From: an uncultured Pelagibacteraceae bacterium
GTDB taxonomy: Bacteria; Pseudomonadota; Alphaproteobacteria; Pelagibacterales; Pelagibacteraceae
DNA: 42,247 bases
Direction of reading: 5' to 3'
Assembly (NCBI GenBank): GCA_902569735.1
Contig: CACFVE010000008.1
Span: 1-42,247, forward strand
In this document: positions 9,751-17,445 of the stretch, piece by piece
Position numbering within the stretch: the stretch's first letter is position 1
How the letters are laid out: each line of letters begins with the position of its first letter
Notes under the pieces: model-generated
Told to the model about the DNA's origin: nothing
The model's input: only the letters and a program-made list of their open reading frames with translations
Databases searched by the model: none
Position numbers and translations under genes: made by a program

Positions 9751-9993
9751 TTATTGATTAGTTTTGCTTTCAATAAATTTAATAGCATCTCCGACAGTTA
9801 AAATTTTTTCGGCTTCACTATCTGATATTTCAGAACCAAATTCTTCTTCAAAAGCCATTACCAATTCAACGGTATCTAAACTATCTGCACCCAAATCATC
9901 AATAAAACTTGCTTCTTCCGTAACTTTTTCTTCTTCTATACCTAAATGATCTGCGACTATTTTTTTAATTTTTGGTTTTATATCGTTTGACAT
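9751..9993 (-). CDS. acpP: Acyl carrier protein
   Basis: Small acidic carrier (80 residues) that holds growing acyl chains on a phosphopantetheine arm attached to Ser38 in the [17 protein letters not shown] motif. It is downstream of fabG and fabD as in most bacteria. A reasonable ribosome-binding site (AAAGGT) precedes the ATG. A good sigma-70 promoter overlaps the fabG stop, so acpP can probably be transcribed separately at a high level. Confidence 0.98.
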   Translation of the reverse strand: MSNDIKPKIKKIVADHLGIEEEKVTEEASFIDDLGADSLDTVELVMAFEEEFGSEISDSEAEKILTVGDAIKFIESKTNQ

Positions 9994-10032
9994 TAATTAC
10001 CTTTGTTGTGTTTATGATATTTTCTTATTTTC

Positions 10033-10060
10033 TTAATAGATTATTAGATAGAATTGTCAA
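10033..10060 (-). promoter_or_regulatory. Putative acpP promoter overlapping the fabG stop codon
   Basis: On the minus strand a perfect TTGACA -35 (10055-10060) is followed by a 16-bp spacer and TATTAA (10033-10038), 40 bp before the acpP ATG. The -35 box contains the TGA stop codon of fabG. This is inferred from consensus match only. Confidence 0.5.
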
Positions 10061-10788
10061 GCCATATACATTCCACCATTAACATGAATGGTTTCACCAT
10101 TAATATAATCAGCCAAATCTGATGCTAAAAAAGCTACACAATTTGATACGTCTTCGCCAGTACCTAAATCACCTGCAGGAATTCTGCTTATTAACTTTGC
10201 TTTGTACTCTTCAGGAATTTTATCGGTCATTTCTGTTTTTATAAAACCAGGTGAAACACAATTAATATTAATATTTTTTTTTGCATATTCTAAAGCTAAA
10301 CTTTTGGAAAAGGCAACTATTCCAGCTTTTGACGCAGAGTAATTTGTTTGACCAAAATTTCCTGTATGTCCAACTATTGAAGTAATATTTATAATTTTTC
10401 CATATTTATTTTTAATCATCTTTTTAATTGCCGATTTACACATTAAAAAAGTTGAAGTTAAATTAATGTCTAAGACTTTTTTCCAATTTTCTTCGGTAAG
10501 TCGTATTGTTAAACTATCTAGGTTTATACCAGCATTGTTTATTAATACATCTAAGCCACCGAGTTTATTATTTGCTGATTCTATAAAAGATTCAATTTTA
10601 GAATGTTCACTTAAGTTAAATTTTTCAATTTGTAAATCGCTAAACTTGCTTTTTAAATTATTTAATTTTTCCTCTTTCGTGCCTGTTGCCAAAACAATGG
10701 ATCCGCCTTCAACAAATTTTTTAACTAGGCTATTACCAATTCCTCCTGTAGCACCTGTAATAATAACTTTTTTATTTTTTAGATTCAT
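10057..10788 (-). CDS. fabG: 3-oxoacyl-[acyl-carrier-protein] reductase
   Basis: Short-chain dehydrogenase that reduces beta-ketoacyl-ACP with NADPH in fatty-acid elongation. Counting from the ATG at 10788 it has the Rossmann motif TGATGGIG (about 11-18), NNAG (84-87), and the catalytic set Asn109, Ser137, Tyr150 and Lys154 (YSASK), in 243 residues. A TTG one codon upstream could also initiate, but the ATG gives the usual N-terminus. It overlaps the end of fabD by 17 bp in the minus-strand operon fabD-fabG-acpP-gmk. Confidence 0.97.
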   Translation of the reverse strand: MNLKNKKVIITGATGGIGNSLVKKFVEGGSIVLATGTKEEKLNNLKSKFSDLQIEKFNLSEHSKIESFIESANNKLGGLDVLINNAGINLDSLTIRLTEENWKKVLDINLTSTFLMCKSAIKKMIKNKYGKIINITSIVGHTGNFGQTNYSASKAGIVAFSKSLALEYAKKNININCVSPGFIKTEMTDKIPEEYKAKLISRIPAGDLGTGEDVSNCVAFLASDLADYINGETIHVNGGMYMA

Positions 10789-11711
10789 CAACTGTTTTTT
10801 TCATATCATCTATTGAATTTATACTAAAGCAATTTATATTCTTTAATGTCCTTTTAACCATCCCAGATAAAACTTTTCCAGGCCCTATTTCAATAAAATT
10901 GGTAACATTTTCATTTGACATATTAATTATACTTTCTCTCCACCTTACTGTTGAACAGATTTGTTCAACTAATAATTTCTTAATATCCTCTGGATTGTTT
11001 TGTGGTTTTGAAGTCACATTACACACAACGCTAATATTAGGTTTTTTAAAATTAGTTAACTCAATTTTCTCTTTCATTATAGTTGCCGCAGGACTCATAA
11101 GAGAACAATGAAAAGGTGCGCTTACATTTAAAGGAATAAATTTTTTTTTATTTTCTTTTAAAATAATTTGTAAAGCATTTATACTTTCGATATCGCCACT
11201 TATAATTATCTGGCCTTCTGCATTGTCATTAGCAATTTCACAGACACCTTTTGTTTTTAATTCTTTAATCAAATTTTTAATTGCTTCTATTTTTGAACCT
11301 AGTACTGCAATCATACTGCCTTTACCTACTGGGACTGCTTCTTGCATTGATTTACCTCTTTCAAAAAGCAAAAATAAGGCATCGTTAAATTTTAGTGAAT
11401 CAGCACAAACTAAAGCGCTATATTCTCCCAATGAGTGACCTGCAAAAAATTTTGTAGATTTAAAATCAAAGTTATATTCTTTTTTTAAGAACTGAAAAAA
11501 TCGAATAACTAACCGTTAAAATTGCTGGCTGGGTATTTTGTGTTAATTTTAATTGATCTTCTGGACCTTCTAAAATTATCTTTGAAATTTTATAATTAAG
11601 TTTATCGTCTGCTTCTTTAAAGATTTTCTTTACAATCTCAAAATTATTGTAAAACTCTGATCCCATCCCTACAATTTGTGAGCCTTGGCCTGGAAAGAGT
11701 ATAGCGTTCAT
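10772..11711 (-). CDS. fabD: Malonyl-CoA:ACP transacylase, frameshifted as sequenced
   Basis: Loads malonate onto ACP to start fatty-acid elongation. As written the reading frame breaks. The first part (11711 down to 11472) gives MNAILFPGQGSQIVGMG and ends after residue 79. The second part resumes in another frame at AGHSLGEYSALVCADS and runs to 10772. Removing one base from the 7-base A run (sense strand) at 11480-11486 joins them into a normal 312-residue FabD. That protein has catalytic Ser93 (GHSLGEY) and the active-site histidine in APFHCSLM. Neither fragment alone would be active, because the first lacks the serine and the second has no good start before it. FabD is usually essential, so a sequencing error, a variant or transcript slippage are all possible. 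Confidence 0.9.
11480..11486 (-). other. Frameshift site in fabD (7-base homopolymer)
   Basis: Seven T on the plus strand (seven A in the mRNA), read CTT AAA AAA AGA ATA TAA in the upstream frame. With six A the codons become AAA AAA GAA TAT AAC and continue into the conserved GHSLGEY motif. The disruption is therefore one extra base in the run. Confidence 0.85.
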
Positions 11712-11742
11712 ATTTTTAGCATTTAATTATAGATAATTAGTA

Positions 11743-11770
11743 TTGATATAAATATCTATTATAGTATAAA
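11743..11770 (+). promoter_or_regulatory. Putative promoter for rpsF operon
   Basis: TTGATA (11743-11748), a 16-bp spacer and TATAAA (11765-11770), about 54 bp ahead of the rpsF start. The 112-bp gap is shared with fabD on the opposite strand. A short inverted repeat AGCTTTT/AAAAGCT in the leader could fold. I see no clear S6:S18-binding leader motif. Confidence 0.4.
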
Positions 11771-11823
11771 GCTTTTTTTACAATTATGAACTTAAAAGCT
11801 AACTAATTAACAATAATATTATT

Positions 11824-12147
11824 ATGTCATTTTACGAAAATACTTTAGTTGCGAAGCAAGATTTGCCTGCATCTGAATTAAAAAAAATTAAAGAAAAATA
11901 TAATGATCTTATCAACAATAATTCAGGCAAAGTGGTAAAAATTGAAGAATGGGGATTATTGAATCTTGCCACAAAAATAAGAAAATATAACAAGGGTTTT
12001 TATATCCACTATAAATTTGAAGGAAGTAAAAAAACTTTAAACGAATTAGATAAAAAAGTTAAAGTTGATAACTCAATAATTAGACATCTTTTAGTAAAAT
12101 ATAAAAAATTGGATACTAAAAGTGAATATTTTAAAAAAGATAAGTAA
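11824..12147 (+). CDS. rpsF: 30S ribosomal protein S6
   Basis: S6 of the small-subunit platform, 107 residues, binding 16S rRNA with S18. It starts MSFYENTLVAKQDLPASEL and contains the conserved VVKIEEWGLLNLATKIRKYNKGFYI core and the KVDNSIIRHLLVK strand. It heads the conserved rpsF-rpsR-rplI order, and its stop directly abuts the rpsR start. Confidence 0.96.
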   Translation: MSFYENTLVAKQDLPASELKKIKEKYNDLINNNSGKVVKIEEWGLLNLATKIRKYNKGFYIHYKFEGSKKTLNELDKKVKVDNSIIRHLLVKYKKLDTKSEYFKKDK

Positions 12148-12417
12148 ATGAAAAGAAAAGGAAAAAAATTTCAAAAAAACTCAAGCTCCTTAAACAAACT
12201 TAGTTTGTTTCAAAAATCTGAGGGAAGATTTAATAGATCATGCCCTTTGTCCGTTAAAAATGCACCGAAAATAGACTATAAAAATATTGGTCTATTAAAA
12301 AAATATATTTCAGAAAATGATAAGATATTATCCTCAAAAATTACTTCTGTATCAAGTGGTAAGCAAAAAAAATTGACTAAAGAAATTAAAAAAGCAAAAA
12401 TTTTAGGACTTATATAA
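12148..12417 (+). CDS. rpsR: 30S ribosomal protein S18
   Basis: S18 (89 residues), partner of S6. The basic N-terminus is somewhat extended. The core follows: NAPKIDYKNIGLLKKYISE and the ending KKLTKEIKKAKILGLI, which matches the family's rRNA-binding part. It starts at the base after the rpsF stop and ends 2 bp before rplI. Confidence 0.95.
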   Translation: MKRKGKKFQKNSSSLNKLSLFQKSEGRFNRSCPLSVKNAPKIDYKNIGLLKKYISENDKILSSKITSVSSGKQKKLTKEIKKAKILGLI

Positions 12418-12419
12418 TC

Positions 12420-12875
12420 ATGGAACTTATACTTTTAGAAAACATAATGAATCTAGGAAATATTGGAGATAAAGTAGAGGTTAAACCAGGATACGGAAGG
12501 AATTTCCTTTTGAAAACTGGAAAAGCATTGAGGTTTAATAAAGAAAATTTAGAGTACGTTTCTAAAAAAAAGGATGAACTAAATAGAAAAAATCTTGAAT
12601 TAAAGAAGAAATTAAAAGATACAGCTCAAATTATTAATAATAAATCTTTTATTTTTAACAAAGAAAGTAAAGAAAATGGTGAATTGTACGGTTCAATCAA
12701 GCCAAAAGAAATTTCCAATGCAATTTTGGAGAAAATGAAGGTAGAAATCAAACCTTCTCAAATAGTTTTAAAAAATGAGCTAAATAAAATTGGTAGCTAC
12801 AAAGTTGATATAAACTTCCATACAGAGGTTTCCGCTCAAATTTCTATCAAAATAGATAAAGTTAAATCGTCTTAA
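12420..12875 (+). CDS. rplI: 50S ribosomal protein L9
   Basis: L9 (151 residues). It has the N-terminal rRNA-binding domain (MELILLENIMNLGNIGDKVE, then KPGYGRNFLL), the long charged connecting helix (about residues 40-75) and the C-terminal domain beginning near ENGELYGSIKPKEI. It is last of the ribosomal trio and is followed after 73 bp by dnaB, the common bacterial order. Confidence 0.96.
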   Translation: MELILLENIMNLGNIGDKVEVKPGYGRNFLLKTGKALRFNKENLEYVSKKKDELNRKNLELKKKLKDTAQIINNKSFIFNKESKENGELYGSIKPKEISNAILEKMKVEIKPSQIVLKNELNKIGSYKVDINFHTEVSAQISIKIDKVKSS

Positions 12876-12876
12876 C

Positions 12877-12956
12877 TTTTCCACAGGCAAGCAAAAAAGT
12901 GTGTAACTTTTAACTTTAATTGTAGTTCACTCAAACTATTATCCTCATGTGGAAAA
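12877..12956 (+). promoter_or_regulatory. Inverted pair of DnaA-box-like 9-mers flanking the dnaB start
   Basis: TTTTCCACA (12877-12885) just after the rplI stop and its exact reverse complement TGTGGAAAA (12948-12956) across the dnaB GTG start. Each fits the relaxed DnaA-box consensus TTWTNCACA. As RNA they could instead pair as a 9-bp stem that hides the start codon. Both readings are inference. Confidence 0.35.
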
Positions 12957-14370
12957 AATCAAATTAAAAGACAATAATTTAGATAAGAAACAACCTTCAA
13001 ATATAGAAGCAGAACAAGCTTTACTAGGATCTATTTTAGTCAATAATGATATAATTGATGAAGTAGCAAATATTGTTAATCCTACAAGTTTTTACGACCC
13101 CGCTCATACTAAAATTTATGAAGTAATTGAAACTTTAAATAATAAAGGAATGATAGCGAACCCTATTACTTTAAAAAACTTCTTTGAAAAAGATAACATG
13201 TTAGATGAAGTCGGGGGAACAGAGTATTTAGTTAAATTGACAAGATTTTCAGGATCGACAAAACAAGCTACGGATTATGCAAAAGTAATTCATGAAATGT
13301 ACCTAAGAAGAGAATTGGTTTTAATTTCTGATAATTTATCTTCAGAAACATTGAATGCAAAAGAACAAAGTGCAGAAAAAATAATTGAAAATACAGAAAA
13401 ATCTCTATTTGATTTGGCTGAAAGAGGAAGTTTTTCTCAATCTTTTTTAAAATTTAATCAAGCTTTAGACCAAACTATAGAGATGGCCACTTTAGCCATG
13501 AAAAATGATAAAGGAATTGTAGGTGTGCCTACCGGTTTGACAGATCTGGATGAAAAACTAGGTGGACTACACAAATCAGATTTAATAATTTTGGCTGGCA
13601 GACCGTCAATGGGTAAAACAGCTTTAGCTACAAATATTGCTTATAACGCAGCCCAAAATATTTTAAATGGAGAAGAAAAATCTTCTGTGGCTTTCTTTTC
13701 TCTAGAAATGTCTTCAGAACAATTATCAACTAGAATTTTATCAGAACAAGCTAGAATCAGATCTGACGATATTAGGAGAGGAAAGGTTACGGAAGAAGAG
13801 ATTAATCGTTATATCGAAACTTCAAGAAACATTTATAATCTCCCTCTTTTTATTGATGAAACACCTGCAATAACAATTGCAACATTAAGTAATAGAGCCA
13901 GAAGAATTAAAAGATTGTTTGGTGTTAGTTTAATAGTTGTGGATTACATACAATTAATGAGATCCAATTCAAATAAAAATGAAGGAAGAGTTCAAGAAAT
14001 TTCTGAAATAACTCAAGGTTTAAAGGCTTTGGCTAAAGAACTTGGAGTGCCTATTCTAGCTTTGTCTCAACTATCTAGAGCTGTTGAACAAAGAGATGAT
14101 AAAATACCTCAACTAGCTGATTTAAGAGAATCTGGTTCAATTGAACAAGATGCTGATGTAGTAATGTTTGTTTATAGAGAAGCTTATTATTTGGAGAGAA
14201 AACAACCTAAACTTGGTTCAATAGAACACGCTGAGTGGCAGTCTAAAATGAACGATGTTAATGGTCTTGCTGACATTATACTAGGTAAACAAAGACACGG
14301 GCCAACAGGTACAATTAAAGTTGAGTTTGAAGGAATTTATACAAAATTCAAAGATTTAAGCAAAAATTAG
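12949..14370 (+). CDS. dnaB: Replicative DNA helicase DnaB
   Basis: Hexameric 5'-3' helicase that unwinds DNA at the replication fork and recruits primase. The 473 residues show the N-terminal DnaB domain (PSNIEAEQALLGSILVNND), Walker A GRPSMGKTALA (about 217-227), Walker B LIVVDYIQLM and the QLSRAVEQR and DLRESGSIEQDADVV motifs. The start is GTG. An ATG two bases upstream is in another frame and soon reaches a stop. No strong Shine-Dalgarno sequence is seen. No intein is present. Confidence 0.96.
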   Translation: MEKIKLKDNNLDKKQPSNIEAEQALLGSILVNNDIIDEVANIVNPTSFYDPAHTKIYEVIETLNNKGMIANPITLKNFFEKDNMLDEVGGTEYLVKLTRFSGSTKQATDYAKVIHEMYLRRELVLISDNLSSETLNAKEQSAEKIIENTEKSLFDLAERGSFSQSFLKFNQALDQTIEMATLAMKNDKGIVGVPTGLTDLDEKLGGLHKSDLIILAGRPSMGKTALATNIAYNAAQNILNGEEKSSVAFFSLEMSSEQLSTRILSEQARIRSDDIRRGKVTEEEINRYIETSRNIYNLPLFIDETPAITIATLSNRARRIKRLFGVSLIVVDYIQLMRSNSNKNEGRVQEISEITQGLKALAKELGVPILALSQLSRAVEQRDDKIPQLADLRESGSIEQDADVVMFVYREAYYLERKQPKLGSIEHAEWQSKMNDVNGLADIILGKQRHGPTGTIKVEFEGIYTKFKDLSKN

Positions 14371-14424
14371 CCATAAATTTTATCTTTAGTTATCGTAAAT
14401 TTAGGATATATCTGAAATATCTCT

Positions 14425-16899
14425 ATGTTTGCTAGTATTTATAAAAAATTGGTTATAGATTTTTCTAAAGTAACTCTTATATTTTTGGCAATATTAATCG
14501 GCTTTTCTTTATATCATGCTAAAAATTTCAATTTAGATGCGTCATCTGACGCTCTCTTGCTTGAGGGAGATCCGGATCTTAAATATTTAAGAGAAGTTAA
14601 TGAAACGTATGGTTCTAAAGACTTCCTGGTTTTAACTTATACTCCAGTTTCAAGTTTTACTGAAAAAGAAACTATTCTTAATCTTCAGTTATTAAAGTCT
14701 AAAATAGAAAAGTTAACTTGGGTTGATAGTGTTATTACGGTTATTGATGTTCCTCTTTTAAAAAGCACTGATGAAGGATTAATGGAAAGGTTAAAAAATT
14801 ATAAAACTTTAGCCTATCCTGAAATAGACAGAAAAAGAGGATTTGATGAAATTATAAATAGTCCTATTTATAAAAATTACGTTATTAGCGAAGATGGTAA
14901 AACATCAGGGATTGTTGTTTATCTAAAAAAAGATGAAAGACTCGCTGAGTATATAAAAGTTAAAGATAAATATTTTAATCAATCTATTGAAACAGGTTTG
15001 TCTAAAAAAGAAAAAACAAATTATAAAAAATTTATCAATGAATACGAAGAATATAAAAATTTATACAATATAAGAAATCATCAAAATATAGCGGAAATAA
15101 GAGACGTGATTAGCAAATATGGAGAAAATGCTAAAATTCATCTAGGAGGTATTCCAATGATTGCTGATGATATGATGAGCTATATTAAAAGTGATATAGT
15201 TGTTTTTGGAATTGGGGTTTTCATTTTTATTATTTTAACACTCTGGTTTATTTTTAGAAATTTTAAATGGGTAATAATGCCTTTATTAGGATGTTCAACT
15301 TCAGTAATTATAATGATTGGTCTCTTAGGATTAATTGGATGGAAAGTAACTGTAATCTCATCAAACTTTATTGCTTTAATGCTGATTTTAAATATGGCAA
15401 TGAATATCCATGTAACTGTTAGATTTTTACAATTAAAAAAAGAGTTTCCTCAATTCACAAAAGATGAAGCTGTTTTTGAGGCTAGTAAAAAAATGATGCT
15501 TCCAATTCTTTATACAGTTTTAACTACTATATGTGCTTTTTTATCCTTAGTGTTTAGCGGAATAAAACCAATAATAGATTTTGGGTGGATGATGACTTTA
15601 GGATTGATAGTTTCATTGTTAGTGACATTTTTATTATTACCTTCTTTATTAAGTTTATTTTCATCTAATGATGAGATAGATGTTAAAGACACAGAAAAAT
15701 CCTTCATTACCTCGGCTTTAGGTTCTTTTGCTAAAAATAATAAAATTATAATTTTTGGGTCTGCCTTGCTAGTGATCTTATTTAGTATAATTGGAATATT
15801 TAAGCTGGAAGTTGAGAATAGTTTTATAAATTATTTTGATAAAGAAACAGAAATTTATAAAGGAATGAAAAAAATTGATGATGATCTAGGTGGTACTACT
15901 CCTTTAAATATAATTCTAAAATTTCCAGTCAAGAAAATAGAAATTAAGGAAGAAAGTGATGAATTTGATGATTGGGAAGAAGAAAATGATACCAATGAAG
16001 ATAAAGCTAAATATTGGTTTACGAGAGATAAAATGAATAAAATTATTAAAGTTCATGATTATTTAGACTCTTTACCAGAAATCGGAAAGGTTTTATCATT
16101 TGCTTCAATTTTAAGAGTAGCTGAAGATTTAAATAATAAAGAACTACAAAGTTTAGAAATAGCAGTTTTATACAGCAAAATTCCTGAGACTATAAAAAAA
16201 GAAATTGTTACACCTTATATCTCAGTTGATAAAGATGAAGCTAGAATTAGCCTTAGAATTAAAGACTCCTTAGAAAATTTAAGAAGAAATGATTTAATCA
16301 AAAAAATTAATTCTGATATGAACTTAAAATTAGGTTTAGATAGAGAAGAGTACAAATTAGCAGGTGTTCTCATCTTGTTTAATAATTTATTGCAGAGTTT
16401 ATTCAAATCTCAAATACTTACATTGGGAATAGTCATGCTCGGGATTTTTTTAATGTTTTTAGTTTTGTTCCGAAATATTGTTCTTGCTTCTATAGGTGTT
16501 GTTCCAAATTTTATAGCAGCTTTTTTTATTCTTGGTATTATTGGTTTGCTTGGTATTCCTTTAGACATGATGACCATAACTATAGCGGCTATTACAATAG
16601 GTATAGCAGTAGATAATAGTATTCATTATATTTACAGATTCAAAGAAGAATTTAAAAAAATTAATAACTACAATAAAACTCTTGATAGGTGTCATAGTAC
16701 TGTTGGTATCGCGATTTTAAATACTTCGATAACTATTGTTTTTGGATTTTCAATTTTAGTTTTGTCAAATTTTATACCAACAATATATTTTGGTGTTTTT
16801 ACAGGTATTGCAATGTTGCTAGCTATGATTTCAGTCTTAACTTTACTTCCCAAATTATTATTAGTTTATAAACCTTTTGGGGCTGAGAAGGCAAATTAA
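14425..16899 (+). CDS. RND superfamily (MMPL/SSD-type) membrane transporter
   Basis: An 824-residue inner-membrane protein built as two similar halves, as in MMPL/HpnN-type exporters. Each half has one N-terminal helix (about residues 13-30 and 438-460), a large periplasmic loop, and a cluster of five helices (about 250-415 and 655-820). The second half carries the AAITIGIAVDNSIHYIYRFKEE motif, typical of helix 4 in this superfamily. The second periplasmic loop has a strongly acidic insert near residues 508-526. RND proteins are driven by the proton gradient and often move lipids or hydrophobic molecules. The substrate cannot be read from the sequence, and a hopanoid-exporter role is possible but unproven. 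It lies 3 bp upstream of cvpA. Confidence 0.8.
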   Translation: MFASIYKKLVIDFSKVTLIFLAILIGFSLYHAKNFNLDASSDALLLEGDPDLKYLREVNETYGSKDFLVLTYTPVSSFTEKETILNLQLLKSKIEKLTWVDSVITVIDVPLLKSTDEGLMERLKNYKTLAYPEIDRKRGFDEIINSPIYKNYVISEDGKTSGIVVYLKKDERLAEYIKVKDKYFNQSIETGLSKKEKTNYKKFINEYEEYKNLYNIRNHQNIAEIRDVISKYGENAKIHLGGIPMIADDMMSYIKSDIVVFGIGVFIFIILTLWFIFRNFKWVIMPLLGCSTSVIIMIGLLGLIGWKVTVISSNFIALMLILNMAMNIHVTVRFLQLKKEFPQFTKDEAVFEASKKMMLPILYTVLTTICAFLSLVFSGIKPIIDFGWMMTLGLIVSLLVTFLLLPSLLSLFSSNDEIDVKDTEKSFITSALGSFAKNNKIIIFGSALLVILFSIIGIFKLEVENSFINYFDKETEIYKGMKKIDDDLGGTTPLNIILKFPVKKIEIKEESDEFDDWEEENDTNEDKAKYWFTRDKMNKIIKVHDYLDSLPEIGKVLSFASILRVAEDLNNKELQSLEIAVLYSKIPETIKKEIVTPYISVDKDEARISLRIKDSLENLRRNDLIKKINSDMNLKLGLDREEYKLAGVLILFNNLLQSLFKSQILTLGIVMLGIFLMFLVLFRNIVLASIGVVPNFIAAFFILGIIGLLGIPLDMMTITIAAITIGIAVDNSIHYIYRFKEEFKKINNYNKTLDRCHSTVGIAILNTSITIVFGFSILVLSNFIPTIYFGVFTGIAMLLAMISVLTLLPKLLLVYKPFGAEKAN

Positions 16900-16902
16900 A
16901 TA

Positions 16903-17445
16903 ATGGGAGATTTTTCTAAAATTATATCAGGTATAAATATTTTTGATATTATTTTTTTAATTTTAATGATTTATTTTATAGTTCAATGTTTTTTAAAAGG
17001 TTTTTCTCTAAGCTTTATTTCTTTTATGAAATGGGTTTTCGCTTTGGTAGTAACTATAGTCTTAGTTCCTAAATTACAACCTTGGGTTAATAATTATATA
17101 GAGTCTGAGTTTATAAATAATTTTGGTATCGGAATTGCTGTATTTATTTGCACTATATTCATTACCATTGTTGCTGGAAAATCTTTAAGTAGAGCTGTTA
17201 CTTGGACTGGAGTGGGATCTATAGATAAAACTTTTGGCTTATTATTTGGATTTTTTAAAGGTTATATTGTTTCGATCTGTTTGTTTTCTATATTAAATTG
17301 GTTTTATCCTTATCAAAATTGGGGTATATCAGCTGAAGATGCAATTTCATTTAATATAGTTAAAAAAGGAAGTGAAATACTTATAGAAGAATTTCCTTCA
17401 AATGAAGATTTCATAGATACAAAAGATAAAATTGAAAAAATTTAA
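16903..17445 (+). CDS. cvpA: CvpA family membrane protein
   Basis: A 180-residue protein with four hydrophobic helices (about residues 12-30, 33-52, 68-90 and 108-130) and a polar C-terminal tail, matching the CvpA (colicin V production protein) family. It lies immediately before purF as in E. coli and many proteobacteria, overlapping it by 14 bp. The biochemical role of the family is not settled. Confidence 0.82.
   Translation: MGDFSKIISGINIFDIIFLILMIYFIVQCFLKGFSLSFISFMKWVFALVVTIVLVPKLQPWVNNYIESEFINNFGIGIAVFICTIFITIVAGKSLSRAVTWTGVGSIDKTFGLLFGFFKGYIVSICLFSILNWFYPYQNWGISAEDAISFNIVKKGSEILIEEFPSNEDFIDTKDKIEKI

Noticed and set aside
10772-11711. Two separate genes in the fabD region
   Set aside because: The two frames are consecutive parts of one FabD sequence with no missing or duplicated residues; a single base accounts for the split.
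12947-12964. ATG two bases before the dnaB start
   Set aside because: It is in another frame and reaches a stop within a few codons; the in-frame GTG at 12949 gives the correct DnaB N-terminus.
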